Shown here: positions 1-8,310 of the stretch, piece after piece | Position numbering within the stretch: the stretch's first letter is position 1 | Layout: each line of letters begins with the position of its first letter | Assembly: GCF_001613085.1 (NCBI RefSeq) | Contig: NZ_BDBR01000037.1 | Coordinates: 53,687-117,686, forward strand | Origin: Nocardia salmonicida NBRC 13393 | GTDB taxonomy: Bacteria > Actinomycetota > Actinomycetes > Mycobacteriales > Mycobacteriaceae | Direction: 5' to 3' | DNA length: 64,000 nt | Notes under the pieces: generated by a model | Seen by the model: only the letters and a program-made list of their open reading frames with translations | Database searches by the model: none | What the model was told of the DNA's origin: nothing | Translations under genes and position numbers: made by a program

Positions 1-2
1 CA

Positions 3-182
3 CGCGATCCCGAGGCCGATCCCACGCCGGGACTGTTGGTGCATCTGATGCTCGCGGCCGCGGAGTTCGGTCTCCTGCAATGGCTACGCGACGCACAAGA
101 CCCGGCGACGTCGCTGCCGATGTGTATGGAATCCGCGCTGGCCGCAGTTCATGGCCCTCGATGGCGTAGCGCCGAGGCTTGA
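3..182 (+). CDS. C-terminal end of a probable TetR-family regulator (partial)
   Basis: An open frame enters from the left edge and stops with TGA. Its 59 residues are rich in Leu and Ala helices with a Trp-Leu pair, the look of a TetR ligand-binding domain C-terminus. The DNA-binding half lies outside the window, so the family call is an inference. It reads in the same direction as the KstD-like gene 45 bases downstream, so it could regulate the island or simply be its neighbour. Confidence 0.4.
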   Translation, partial: RDPEADPTPGLLVHLMLAAAEFGLLQWLRDAQDPATSLPMCMESALAAVHGPRWRSAEA

Positions 183-227
183 TCTCCTTGGCTCCCAATG
201 TATTTCACAGATAGGAATCCACCGGTC

Positions 228-1946
228 ATGCACCCAGAACACAGCGATACCGACACCGTCGACGTACTGGTGGTCGGCTCCGGCGCCGCCGGGATGACCG
301 CCGCGATCACCGCTGCCCACCACGGGCTTTCGGTACTCGTCGTCGAAAAGGCCACCCATTGGGGCGGATCCACCGCCAGGTCCGGAGGTGGCGTCTGGAT
401 TCCGGGCAATACCGTGCTGCGCCAGGAAGCGCCTGATGACGACCTCGAGGCCGCGCGCACCTATCTGACCGACATCATCGGCCCAGCAGTCGACAAGGAC
501 AAGATCGACACCTATATCGACCACGGGCCGCAGGTATTCGACTTCCTCACTGCCCACAGCCCGCTGCGGATGCGGTGGGTGCCTGGTTACAGCGACTACT
601 ACCCCGAGGCCGAAGGTGGTCGCAGCCACGGGCGTTCCATCGAACCTTCCCCCTTCGACGCCCGAGGGCTTGGTGCGGAGTTGGCCACCCTCGAACCCGA
701 TTACTCCAAGGCCCCCCGCAATTTCGTGCTCACCCAGGCCGACTTCCGTCAGATCCATCTCGGGTTGCGCAATCCCCGTGCGCCCTGGCACGCGATCCGA
801 ATCGCCGCCCGCTGGCTCACCGCTCGCGTCCGAGGCCGTCACCTACTCGCTCGCGGCCAGGCGTTGAGCGCCATGTTGCGGACAGGGATGCTCGACGCCG
901 GGGTCCCGCTGCTGCTCGACACCCCACTTCTCGAGTTGATCCGCACCGATGACCGAGTCACCGGTGCGATCGTGCGCCGTGGCGGCCGTGAACACCGCAT
1001 CACCGCGCGAGCCGGGGTGATCTTGGCGTGTGGCGGCTTCGAACGCAATTCTGCTCTCCGCCAACTACATCAGCGCGCACCCATCGGCTCGGAGTGGACC
1101 GTCGGCGCCGCCGCCAACACCGGCGACGGTATCGCTGCCGGTGCCACTGTGGGCGCGGCGACCGGATTCATGAACGACTCCTGGTGGGGACCAGCGATCC
1201 CGTTACCTCGTCAACCGTGGTTCTGCCTGGCTGAACGGAATCTGCCCGGCAGCCTCATCGTCAACGACCGCGGCCAACGGTTCATGAATGAATCATTGCC
1301 CTATGTCGATGCCGTACATCGCATGTACGGCGGAGAATACGGACAGGGCGACGGTCCAGCGGAAAACCTGCCCGCTTGGCTGATCTTCGACCAGCGCTAC
1401 CGCAACCGCTACCTGTTCGCGGGCCTTCCCCCGCGACAATCCCTGCCCCGGCGTTGGTTCGATGCCGGTGTGCTCGCCCGCGCCGCCACCATCGGCGAAC
1501 TCGCCGACAAGATCGGCGTGCCCGCCGAGCGACTCACCGGCACGGTGAACCGGTTCAACACCTTCGCCCGCACCGGTGTCGACGAGGACTTCGGTCGAGG
1601 CGACAGCGCCTACGACCGTTACTACGGCGACCCCCGTCAACACCCCAATCCCAACCTCGGCGCCTTGGCCACCGGCCCCTATTACGCCGCCCGCCTGGTG
1701 CCCGGCGACCTCGGCACGAAAGGCGGCCTGGTCACCGACACACACAGCCGAGTCCTGCGCGCCGACCACACCGTCATCGAAGGCCTCTACGCCGCGGGCA
1801 CCACCGCGACACCGGTCATGGGCTACACCTATGCCGGACCCGGCGCCACCATCGGACCCGCGATCGTCTTCGCCTACCTCGCCGCCCACCACATCGCCAC
1901 TACCGGACACCGCGCACTGCGCACCGCAAATCAGAACAACGGGTGA
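228..1946 (+). CDS. FAD-dependent 3-ketosteroid delta1-dehydrogenase-like protein (paralogue 1)
   Basis: This 572-residue flavoprotein has an N-terminal dinucleotide-binding GSGAAG motif near residue 17 followed by an E-K pair, and the GGSTARSGGG segment of the fumarate reductase/KstD superfamily. Near the C-terminus it has YTYAGPGATIGPA, the region that carries the catalytic Tyr-Gly in KstD enzymes. The family inserts a double bond in ring A of 3-ketosteroids. I chose the ATG at 228 over the one at 198 because AGGAA (213-217) sits 10 nt before it, while 198 has no ribosome site. It resembles the paralogue at 12163 more than the one at 10138. The exact substrate is unknown. Confidence 0.85.
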   Translation: MHPEHSDTDTVDVLVVGSGAAGMTAAITAAHHGLSVLVVEKATHWGGSTARSGGGVWIPGNTVLRQEAPDDDLEAARTYLTDIIGPAVDKDKIDTYIDHGPQVFDFLTAHSPLRMRWVPGYSDYYPEAEGGRSHGRSIEPSPFDARGLGAELATLEPDYSKAPRNFVLTQADFRQIHLGLRNPRAPWHAIRIAARWLTARVRGRHLLARGQALSAMLRTGMLDAGVPLLLDTPLLELIRTDDRVTGAIVRRGGREHRITARAGVILACGGFERNSALRQLHQRAPIGSEWTVGAAANTGDGIAAGATVGAATGFMNDSWWGPAIPLPRQPWFCLAERNLPGSLIVNDRGQRFMNESLPYVDAVHRMYGGEYGQGDGPAENLPAWLIFDQRYRNRYLFAGLPPRQSLPRRWFDAGVLARAATIGELADKIGVPAERLTGTVNRFNTFARTGVDEDFGRGDSAYDRYYGDPRQHPNPNLGALATGPYYAARLVPGDLGTKGGLVTDTHSRVLRADHTVIEGLYAAGTTATPVMGYTYAGPGATIGPAIVFAYLAAHHIATTGHRALRTANQNNG

Positions 1947-1997
1947 CGCATCCGCGACCACTATCGGTCGACCGAGTCGACGGGCATCGACCTGGTG

Positions 1998-2014
1998 TTT
2001 CCGCCCAGTGGGAG
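1998..2014. promoter_or_regulatory. Weak copy of the CTCCCG-N5-CGGGAG palindrome
   Basis: TTTCCG, five bases, then TGGGAG: a degenerate match to the 17-bp palindrome found before other catabolic units in this island. It lies about 90 bases before the esterase start at 2105. On its own it would not be convincing; it is listed because better copies occur at 7711, 10052, 11688 and 18297. Confidence 0.3.
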
Positions 2015-2104
2015 AACGCGGTTCGGATCGCGCCGCACCGGTTCTACGGTGAGGCCGACGACGGGCTCGACCGCCGATCGCGCCGCCGAAGACCAGGAGG
2101 ACCA

Positions 2105-3100
2105 GTGACTGTGCGAACTTTCCCGACCACCGGGCCGGGTGCGGTTCCCGATCCGGAGGTCGCGGCCATGCTCGCCACGCTCGACGCCGGATTCCCCGAT
2201 GTCGCCACGATGTCCGCGGCCGATGTCCGCGCCGCGCTCCGCGCCAGACGCGCTCCACTGCAACGACTTCCCGAGATGCGCCGAGCGCGCGACCTCACGA
2301 TCGACGGACCCGGCGGCCCACTGCCACTGCGCGTGTTCCGTCCCCATCACGACGGTGGGGCACTGCCGGTTATCGTGTTCGCCCACGGCGGCGGCTTCGT
2401 ATTCTGCGATCTCGACAGCCACGACGAGTTCTGCCGCTCGATGGCGGCCGGTGTCGGCGCGCTGGTGATCTCGGTCGACTACCGGCTCGCACCGGAGCAT
2501 CCCGGCCCCGCGGCGCACGACGACATGTTCGCGGCGCTGCGGTGGGCCGCGGAGAACGCCGGTTCCTACGGCGGTGATCCGGCCCGGATCGCACTGGCCG
2601 GTGACAGCGCGGGAGGCAATCTCGCGGCCACCGTGGCCATCGCCACCAGAGACGGCGGCGGTCCGCGACTCGCGGGGCAGATCCTGATCTATCCGGTGAT
2701 CGACGACGATCTCGAGACCGAGTCCTACCGGCGTTTCGGCACCGGCCACTACAACACGACCAGCGCGATGCGTTGGTACTGGCAGAACTACGCCCCGAAC
2801 GGCACCGACGACGTTCGCCTCGTGCCGACCAGGGCCGACTCACTCGCCGGTCTACCGCCCGCCGTCGTGATCACCGCTGAACTCGACCCACCCTGCGCCT
2901 CAGGCGACGCCTACGCCCAGCGCTTGGCAACCGACGGTGTCGCGGTCCGGCATCGCCGCTACAACGGGCTGTTCCACGGATTCCTCAGCATCCCGTCGCT
3001 GGCCGCCACCGTGTCCGCACGCAAAGAGATCTGGGCCATGGTGCGCGAGATGCTCGACCTCCCGGGATCCGCCGATGGCCGGGGCGAGCGAAACCACTAG
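2105..3100 (+). CDS. Alpha/beta hydrolase, hormone-sensitive lipase family esterase
   Basis: The 331-residue protein shows the HSL-family oxyanion motif HGGGF and the nucleophile elbow GDSAGG. The likely acid and base of the triad are the Asp in ELDPP and the His in HGFLS near the C-terminus. These enzymes cleave carboxyl esters of short acyl chains. The start is GTG at 2105 behind AGGAGG (2095-2100), with a second GTG at 2111 as an alternative. In this island, next to a steroid-type Baeyer-Villiger monooxygenase, a role in hydrolysing a steroid ester such as a 17-acetate is plausible but inferred. Confidence 0.88.
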   Translation: MTVRTFPTTGPGAVPDPEVAAMLATLDAGFPDVATMSAADVRAALRARRAPLQRLPEMRRARDLTIDGPGGPLPLRVFRPHHDGGALPVIVFAHGGGFVFCDLDSHDEFCRSMAAGVGALVISVDYRLAPEHPGPAAHDDMFAALRWAAENAGSYGGDPARIALAGDSAGGNLAATVAIATRDGGGPRLAGQILIYPVIDDDLETESYRRFGTGHYNTTSAMRWYWQNYAPNGTDDVRLVPTRADSLAGLPPAVVITAELDPPCASGDAYAQRLATDGVAVRHRRYNGLFHGFLSIPSLAATVSARKEIWAMVREMLDLPGSADGRGERNH

Positions 3101-3244
3101 CCTCGGCCGATCGCCGAAATTCATGGCGACCCGCCTGGAACCTCGATCCCCTCGATTCGAGGCCACTTCGCGCCGGTCGCCACGGCCTCAGCCGAGCGCG
3201 AACATCGTGGCGCGAGTACGACATCGGCTGGCAGGGTGAGGCGC

Positions 3245-3604
3245 ATGGAGAACTTACGCGACGCTGAGCGCCGGTTGCAGGCAGCGCAACTTGCTGGTGA
3301 TGTGCAGGCGCTGGATCATCTGCTGGATGACCGGTTGATCTTCACCTTCGGCGCGGACACCTACACCAAGGCCGATGACCTAGAGCTTCACCGCACCCGG
3401 ACGCAGGTGATGACGGCCTTGGTCGAGGAAGAGCTGAGCGTACTCACCGACGGGCGTGCCGGGGTGACCTGGTTTCTCGGGACCGTCGAGGGGACCGTCA
3501 ACGGCGAGCCTTTCGGAGCCAGGATGCGTTACACGCGTTCCTGGGTGCACGACGATACGCATGGCTGGCGGATTATCGCGGCACACGCCAGCACGACGGA
3601 TTGA
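3245..3604 (+). CDS. DUF4440/SnoaL-like (NTF2-fold) protein
   Basis: A 119-residue protein with the NTF2-fold pattern: an amphipathic N-terminal helix (LRDAERRLQAAQLAGDVQ), DRLIFTFG, and a C-terminal strand ending GWRIIAAHAS. This is the signature of the DUF4440 group, small cone-shaped proteins that act as isomerases, cyclases or binding proteins. ATG 3245 follows an AGGGTGAGG stretch; a GTG at 3236 is possible. No catalytic residues can be assigned, so the function is open. Confidence 0.75.
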   Translation: MENLRDAERRLQAAQLAGDVQALDHLLDDRLIFTFGADTYTKADDLELHRTRTQVMTALVEEELSVLTDGRAGVTWFLGTVEGTVNGEPFGARMRYTRSWVHDDTHGWRIIAAHASTTD

Positions 3605-3676
3605 CAGTCTTGTCGTCGGCGCGGTCGGCTCGAGAAAGATCGAGGCCAGTTCACCACCGGCGCGGCCGGTTCGGGT

Positions 3677-3964
3677 TCAGACCGCGGTGAAGTACTCGAT
3701 CTTCGGCGCACCCGCCAGCAAGGGAGCCATCAACTTGCCCGCCGCGCGGAAATGGTCCGACCGGCCGTGGGCTTCGACAGCAGCGTCGTCGGCATACAGT
3801 TCGAAGAACCGGTAGTGCTCGGCATCGGTGCGCGAACGCACCAATTGGTAGGTCAGATTGCCCGGCTCGTTGGCCTTGATCTGTTCGATGAGATCGGCGA
3901 CGACGGCTTCGAACTCCGCACCCGCACCGGCTTTGACGGTGACCTCGGCGATGACTGCGATCAT
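3677..3964 (-). CDS. Antibiotic biosynthesis monooxygenase (ABM) domain protein
   Basis: A 95-residue protein starting MIAVIAEVTV, with the ferredoxin-like ABM pattern (VKAGAGAEFE, YRFFELYADDAAVEAH, HFRAA). The family includes cofactor-free quinone-forming monooxygenases and many proteins of unknown role. An AGGAG site lies just before the ATG. It is followed at its 3' side by the convergent DUF4440 gene and is transcribed downstream of the TetR gene at 4632, probably in one unit with it. Confidence 0.82.
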   Translation of the reverse strand: MIAVIAEVTVKAGAGAEFEAVVADLIEQIKANEPGNLTYQLVRSRTDAEHYRFFELYADDAAVEAHGRSDHFRAAGKLMAPLLAGAPKIEYFTAV

Positions 3965-4014
3965 GATTTCTCTCCTTTTCGGTGCGACGCTACCCGCGAT
4001 CGGGCGCGCCTGGC

Positions 4015-4632
4015 TCAGGTCTGTAGATAGGCCACGATGCTGCCGGTGAGCCCGGCGAGGGCATCCTCGAGGTTGCCGTAGGTGCCGAGCGTGCGTTCGG
4101 AGGTGATGCCGCGCATCGCCGCGGGGATCAGCGCGGCCACCTGCCGCACCCTGACCGGGTCGACCCCCAGATCCGCGAACGCACGGTGACAGGCATCGTC
4201 CCAGTTCGGTTTCCACGACGACAATTCCGCGGCGGTGAGCGGGAACTCGCGTTCGAGTTCGGCCTGCTCGCGCGGTAGCGCGGCGCGCAACGTCTCGATG
4301 GCCAGTGATTCCGGCGTGCGCAGGCCGACGGCCATGGCGTCGACAAGGGCAGCGACCCGTTCGCGCAATGTCCCGTCCGGCCGCAGATTCGCGGGTAGGT
4401 CGCCGCGTTTGTCGGCGGTGTAGCGCAGCACCGCGGCCCACAGGCCGTCGATATCACCGAACTGGTACTTGACCACACCCCAGGTGGCACCGATATCGCG
4501 AGCGATGCGGTTGCCCGATACCGCTGCGGGATCGCCGGTGGCCAACGAGGCGATAGCCGCCTTGATCATGCTGTCTCGCGATTCGATACCACGCCTGTTC
4601 GCGCGTCGCCCACCGATCGCCGGTCCTGTCAC
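4015..4632 (-). CDS. TetR-family transcriptional regulator
   Basis: A 205-residue protein with a short basic N-terminus, then a TetR-type helix-turn-helix (about residues 20-65: SGNRIARDIGATWGVVKYQF, followed by GDIDGLW), and a helical ligand-binding domain. It is divergent from the Rieske oxygenase gene at 4794. A long AT-rich inverted repeat lies between them, so repression of both directions is likely. The inducer is unknown; a pathway substrate would be expected. Confidence 0.88.
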   Translation of the reverse strand: MTGPAIGGRRANRRGIESRDSMIKAAIASLATGDPAAVSGNRIARDIGATWGVVKYQFGDIDGLWAAVLRYTADKRGDLPANLRPDGTLRERVAALVDAMAVGLRTPESLAIETLRAALPREQAELEREFPLTAAELSSWKPNWDDACHRAFADLGVDPVRVRQVAALIPAAMRGITSERTLGTYGNLEDALAGLTGSIVAYLQT

Positions 4633-4677
4633 GAGGCTCGACTCTAGCCGCTCCGAGCTGCCCGTTCCAGTTTCACC

Positions 4678-4708
4678 GAACCCTCTTGTATTTTTTGATA
4701 GAGGGTTC
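4678..4708. promoter_or_regulatory. 31-bp inverted repeat, probable TetR operator
   Basis: GAACCCTCT and AGAGGGTTC form perfect 9-bp arms around a 13-nt T-rich spacer. The repeat covers the -35 and spacer of the predicted promoter of the Rieske gene and sits 46 nt from the divergent TetR start, as expected for an operator of the TetR protein at 4015-4632. Confidence 0.6.
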
Positions 4709-4714
4709 TATTCT
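4686..4714 (+). promoter_or_regulatory. Predicted promoter of the Rieske oxygenase operon
   Basis: TTGTAT (4686-4691) and TATTCT (4709-4714) are separated by 17 nt, a sigma-70/SigA-like arrangement in one of the most AT-rich stretches of the window. It points towards the start at 4794 and is embedded in the inverted repeat 4678-4708. Confidence 0.45.
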
Positions 4715-4793
4715 AATTTCGTTCTGTGGTCGGCATCACACCGAACAGCCCATGACCGCGTCGGCACGCACCGGGTGCCTCTGGAGGATTCCG

Positions 4794-5828
4794 ATGGCCA
4801 AAACACCCCTGCCCATGGAGCCGACAGGTTGGTTCCAAGTGGCGTGGTGCGCCGAGATCACCGCAGGCGCCGTCCACCGGATGAAGTATTTCGGGCGCGA
4901 AATGGTCGCCTGGCGTTCGACTTCCGGCCGGATCGCGGTATTCGACGCCTATTGCGAGCATCTGGGCGCCCACCTCGGCTACGGCGGGCATGTCGAGGGC
5001 GAGAATCTGGTGTGCCCGTTCCACGGCTGGGAATGGAACCGCGAAGGGCGCAATGTCTGCATCCCGTACGAGAGCCATCCGAACAAGGGTCGCCGCATCC
5101 GCAGCTATCCGGTGGTGGAACGCAACGAGGCGGTGTGGATCTGGTACGACACCCAGGGCCGGGCCCCCTATTTCGAGGTGCCCGATATCTTCGCGGACTT
5201 CGGCGACGACAAGACCGCCCAGGACTACTACCAGCCGGTACCCGTCGCGACGCTCTATCGGCAGCAGCTGGAACTCCATCCGCAGTACGTGCTGGAGAAC
5301 GGTGTCGACTTCGCCCACTTCAAGTTCGTGCACAAAACACCGTTCGTCCCGGATTTCACTCGCCACGACTTCTCCGGGCCGGTGTCGTTCGTGGACTTCA
5401 CCATCGCCTTCGACGCCGGCATCGCCGAGAACGACGTCAACAGCGGAGTCGAATCGATCAACGCGGGCCTGGGCTGCACGGTCACCAAGAGTTGGGGCAT
5501 GGTCGACAACCGCACCATGCCCGCGGTGACACCGGTCGACGATGCCACCTGCGACGTCCGCTTCACCGTCTGGATCGGACGCGAACCCGGCGACGACAGC
5601 CCCGAGATCAGCACCTACGGCAAGACGATGGCCGCCTACGTGATCGAGCAGTTCGCCGCCGACATCCACATTTGGGCGCATCAGCGCTATTCCGACCCAC
5701 CAGCGTTGTCGCGCAAGGAATTCGACGGGTTCACCGCGTTGCGCGCGTGGGCCGCCCAGTTCTATCCCGACAACGGCGCAGCCACAGCTCCCGACCAGCG
5801 ACCCGCGACACAAGGATTCACATCATGA
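4794..5828 (+). CDS. Rieske [2Fe-2S] oxygenase, KshA-like oxygenase component
   Basis: The 344-residue protein has a Rieske centre with YCEHLG and CPFHGW (C-x-H ... C-x2-H) near residues 45-75. A mononuclear iron site is seen in ENGVDFAHFKFVH, with the bridging Asp and two His. The architecture matches Rieske oxygenases of the 3-ketosteroid 9alpha-hydroxylase group, which take electrons from a reductase; a candidate is encoded at 18389. ATG 4794 is chosen because GGAGG (4783-4787) is 6 nt before it; an upstream ATG in the same frame lacks such a site. It ends in an ATGA overlap with the next gene. It is shorter than typical KshA, so the substrate may differ. Confidence 0.85.
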   Translation: MAKTPLPMEPTGWFQVAWCAEITAGAVHRMKYFGREMVAWRSTSGRIAVFDAYCEHLGAHLGYGGHVEGENLVCPFHGWEWNREGRNVCIPYESHPNKGRRIRSYPVVERNEAVWIWYDTQGRAPYFEVPDIFADFGDDKTAQDYYQPVPVATLYRQQLELHPQYVLENGVDFAHFKFVHKTPFVPDFTRHDFSGPVSFVDFTIAFDAGIAENDVNSGVESINAGLGCTVTKSWGMVDNRTMPAVTPVDDATCDVRFTVWIGREPGDDSPEISTYGKTMAAYVIEQFAADIHIWAHQRYSDPPALSRKEFDGFTALRAWAAQFYPDNGAATAPDQRPATQGFTS

Positions 5829-6910
5829 GCACCTCCGGCAGAGTCCGTGTATTCCAGGTGGCGACCGGCAATCTCGGCACCGAGATGATCGGCCGCATCC
5901 AGCAGCATCCCGATCTCGAACTGGTCGGACTGCATTGCTATTCGCCCGACAAGATCGGACGCGACGCCGGGGAGATCGTCGGTATCGGTCCGATCGGAGT
6001 AACCGCTACCGGCTCGGTGGAGCAGATCATCGCCGCACGACCCGATGTGCTCACCTTTCACGGAGTATTTCCCGACGAGGACCTCTACGAGAAAGTCCTC
6101 GAGGCAGGCATCGATGTGGTGACCACCGCGGACTGGATCACCGGTTTCCACCGCGACACCAACCATCCGCACCCTTCCGGCAGGAAGGTCAGCGAGGTGA
6201 TCGCGGCCGCGTGCGAGCGCGGCAATGCCACCTTCTACGGCACCGGCATGAACCCGGGACTGAGTCAGATCCTCGGAATCGTGCATACCGCCGATGTTTC
6301 CGAGATCGAGAACATCACCGTCACCGAATCGGTCGACGTCTCGTGTCACCACTCGGTCGACACCTGGAAGGCCGTCGGGTACGGGCGCCCGATCGACGAT
6401 CCCACGATCGGGGAATCGCTGCACAAATACACCGCGGTCTTCGCCGACGCCGTCTACCTGATGGCCGATGCCTTCGGCCTCGAACTCGACGAAGTGCGGT
6501 TCGGGTACGAACTCGGCGCCTGCACCGAGGACGTCGATCTCGGCTGGTACTTCCTGCCGAAAGGGTCATTGGGCGCCAACTACATCAAGTACCAGGGCAT
6601 GGTCGACGGAGTCGCGCGGGTGGAATCACATCTCGAATGGCAAATGACCCCGCACACCGATCCGGCGTGGAATATCAAGGGCTGCTACATCACTGAGGTG
6701 ACCGGCGATCCCAACATCTACAGCAAGCACATGATCTTTCCTCGCAAAGGGTTCGACCTGTCGGATCCGAGCAACTTCGCCTCGATCGGCATGACCGTGA
6801 CCGGGCTGCCCGCACTCAACGCCATCACCTCGGTGGTCGCGGCGCCCGCCGGAATCATCACCAGCGCGGACCTTCCCTTGCGAGCCTTCGCGGGACGCTT
6901 CAAGATCTGA
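5825..6910 (+). CDS. Dihydrodipicolinate reductase-like NAD(P)-dependent oxidoreductase
   Basis: A 361-residue protein with an N-terminal Rossmann motif (VATGNLGTEMIGR) and the DapB-N type fold, then a larger C-terminal domain like that of the NAD(P)H-dependent amine dehydrogenase group. It overlaps the Rieske gene by 4 nt, so the two are translationally coupled and probably act on the same compound. Proteins of this group are often found beside steroid or isoprenoid catabolic genes, but their reaction is mostly unassigned. I do not assign a substrate. Confidence 0.75.
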   Translation: MSTSGRVRVFQVATGNLGTEMIGRIQQHPDLELVGLHCYSPDKIGRDAGEIVGIGPIGVTATGSVEQIIAARPDVLTFHGVFPDEDLYEKVLEAGIDVVTTADWITGFHRDTNHPHPSGRKVSEVIAAACERGNATFYGTGMNPGLSQILGIVHTADVSEIENITVTESVDVSCHHSVDTWKAVGYGRPIDDPTIGESLHKYTAVFADAVYLMADAFGLELDEVRFGYELGACTEDVDLGWYFLPKGSLGANYIKYQGMVDGVARVESHLEWQMTPHTDPAWNIKGCYITEVTGDPNIYSKHMIFPRKGFDLSDPSNFASIGMTVTGLPALNAITSVVAAPAGIITSADLPLRAFAGRFKI

Positions 6911-6930
6911 GCCAGGACTGGAAACACGGC

Positions 6931-7626
6931 CTAGTCTGCCGGGTCGTGCTGCTCGAGTTCTTCCGCGCGCACACGCTGCTCGATCTCGCGCCAACGTCCC
7001 GGCGTCGGATGGGGGTATTCGGCGCGGTCGTCGTGTTCGGCGTCGGCCAATGTGGTGGCCGCGTTGTCGATGTCATCGATCAACTGCTGGGCGAGGTCGC
7101 GTTCGGTCGCGTAATGGCGCTGCGCCCATTGCAGTACCAGCTGCGAATAAGCCCAGCCCGGTTCGGATTTCGCGGCTTCGGCATCGATCGCGGCGCGTTG
7201 CGCGAGTTTGTCGACATCGGCGATATGGTCGTGCAGGATCTGCTTGAGCCGATCCGGGGACCCGAGATGGCCGAACATGACGCGCAGCAGCACGTGGTGT
7301 TTGAGTACCGACGGATCGACGGGCGCCTTGTTCCACCACGTGGTCACCGCGGCCCGACCCTCCGCGGTGATCTGGTAGAGCCGCCTGGCGCGCATGGTGT
7401 TGTCGGGGTCGAGGCGCGAACTCGCGAAGCCGTGCTGCTCTAGCTTCTTCAGCTCGGCGTAGATCTGACTGTAGGACGGGGTCCAATAGATGTAGCGCAG
7501 GCTCCAATCGGCCCATTTCTTCAGGTCGTAGCCGGAGATCTCCTCCTCGTACGAGAGCATGGCGAGCACCGCCCAGCTGGTCGGCGGCAGATTCGGCACG
7601 CCGGTATCGGGGTCAGGGGTAGCCAT
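6931..7626 (-). CDS. PadR-family transcriptional regulator
   Basis: A 231-residue protein with the PadR winged helix at the N-terminus (SWAVLAMLSYEEEISGYDL, then PSYSQIYAELKKLEQHGF) and a C-terminal helical dimerisation domain with VLLRVMFGH. PadR proteins repress detoxification or catabolic genes and are released by small aromatic or related ligands. It is divergent from the flavin reductase gene at 7756. TTGCT-N7-AGCAA (7626-7642) overlaps its own start and could be part of an autoregulatory site. Confidence 0.85.
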   Translation of the reverse strand: MATPDPDTGVPNLPPTSWAVLAMLSYEEEISGYDLKKWADWSLRYIYWTPSYSQIYAELKKLEQHGFASSRLDPDNTMRARRLYQITAEGRAAVTTWWNKAPVDPSVLKHHVLLRVMFGHLGSPDRLKQILHDHIADVDKLAQRAAIDAEAAKSEPGWAYSQLVLQWAQRHYATERDLAQQLIDDIDNAATTLADAEHDDRAEYPHPTPGRWREIEQRVRAEELEQHDPAD

Positions 7627-7710
7627 TGCTGAATGCTAGCAACCGGCATTGTCGGAATTCACCCGTCAACAACCGCTGACCGGGAGGCCGTCTTGAGCCG
7701 CGCCCCGATC

Positions 7711-7727
7711 TTCCCGGATTCTGGGAA
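7711..7727. promoter_or_regulatory. TTCCCG-type palindrome upstream of the flavin reductase
   Basis: TTCCCGGATTCTGGGAA is a 17-bp near-perfect palindrome centred at 7719, with seven of eight base pairs matched. It lies 29 nt before the start at 7756. It matches the spacing and half-sites of the recurrent CTCCCG-N5-CGGGAG motif of this island. Confidence 0.5.
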
Positions 7728-7755
7728 ACATCGAATTCCGTTCGGAAGGACCCCT

Positions 7756-8262
7756 ATGAATGCGGACAACGTCGTCGTCGACGCCGGTATCCCGGCACCC
7801 GCGGACCTACGCAGAGTGCTCGGTCACTTCGCGACCGGCGTCGCGGTGATCGCCGCCCACGACGGCACGCGACCGCTCGGCTTCACCTGTCAGTCGGTGG
7901 TGTCGGTGTCGCTGGACCCGCCGTACGTGTCGTTCTGCCCGGCCAAGAGTTCGACCAGCTGGCCGCTGCTACGCGAGGCGGGCGCCCTGTGCATCAACAT
8001 CCTGGCGCAGGACCAGAGCGCGCTGTGTCGTCAGTTCGCGGTGAGCGGCGCCGACAAGTTCGCCGGTGTCGAGTGGGACAGGGCCGGCAACGGCGCGCCC
8101 GCGCTGGCCGGGGCGCTGGCCCAGATCGAGGTGACCGTCGAGCTCGAGCACGATGCGGGCGACCACACCGTGGTGCTCGCCCGCATCGGTGACCTGCGGG
8201 CCACCGAGGGCGCCGAGCCGCTGCTGTTCTACAAGGGCGGGTTCGGCGGCTTCGCGTCCTGA
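7756..8262 (+). CDS. hsaB: Flavin reductase, HsaB-type component of a two-component monooxygenase
   Basis: A 168-residue flavin reductase-domain protein: LRRVLGHFATGVAVIAA, SVSLDPPYVSFCPAKSS and the C-terminal LLFYKGGFGGF are hallmarks of the HpaC/HsaB group. HsaB supplies reduced flavin to HsaA, which hydroxylates the secosteroid phenol 3-HSA. The start at 7756 follows GGAAGGA with 5 nt spacing. No HsaA oxygenase is in the window, so this reductase would have to serve one elsewhere, or another flavin monooxygenase. The symbol is given by family resemblance. Confidence 0.78.
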   Translation: MNADNVVVDAGIPAPADLRRVLGHFATGVAVIAAHDGTRPLGFTCQSVVSVSLDPPYVSFCPAKSSTSWPLLREAGALCINILAQDQSALCRQFAVSGADKFAGVEWDRAGNGAPALAGALAQIEVTVELEHDAGDHTVVLARIGDLRATEGAEPLLFYKGGFGGFAS

Positions 8263-8266
8263 TCCG

Positions 8267-8307
8267 ACGACGACGGGGTGGTCCATGCCGGACCACCCCG
8301 TTGTCGT
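8267..8307. terminator. Bidirectional hairpin between convergent genes
   Basis: An 18-bp stem (one G-U pair) with a 5-nt loop fills the gap between the flavin reductase and the convergent monooxygenase gene. There is no clear T-run, but the position and stability suggest a shared transcription stop. Confidence 0.65.
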
Positions 8308-8310
8308 GTG

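Noticed and set aside
4469..6910. An 813-codon plus-strand frame through the TetR and Rieske genes
   Set aside because: Only the part from 5825 is a protein-like sequence; the rest is the shadow of the TetR and Rieske genes in another frame.
7626..7642. TTGCT-N7-AGCAA at the padR start as a definite PadR operator
   Set aside because: It does not match the common ATGT-N8-ACAT PadR box and is short; mentioned under the regulator but not listed as a site.
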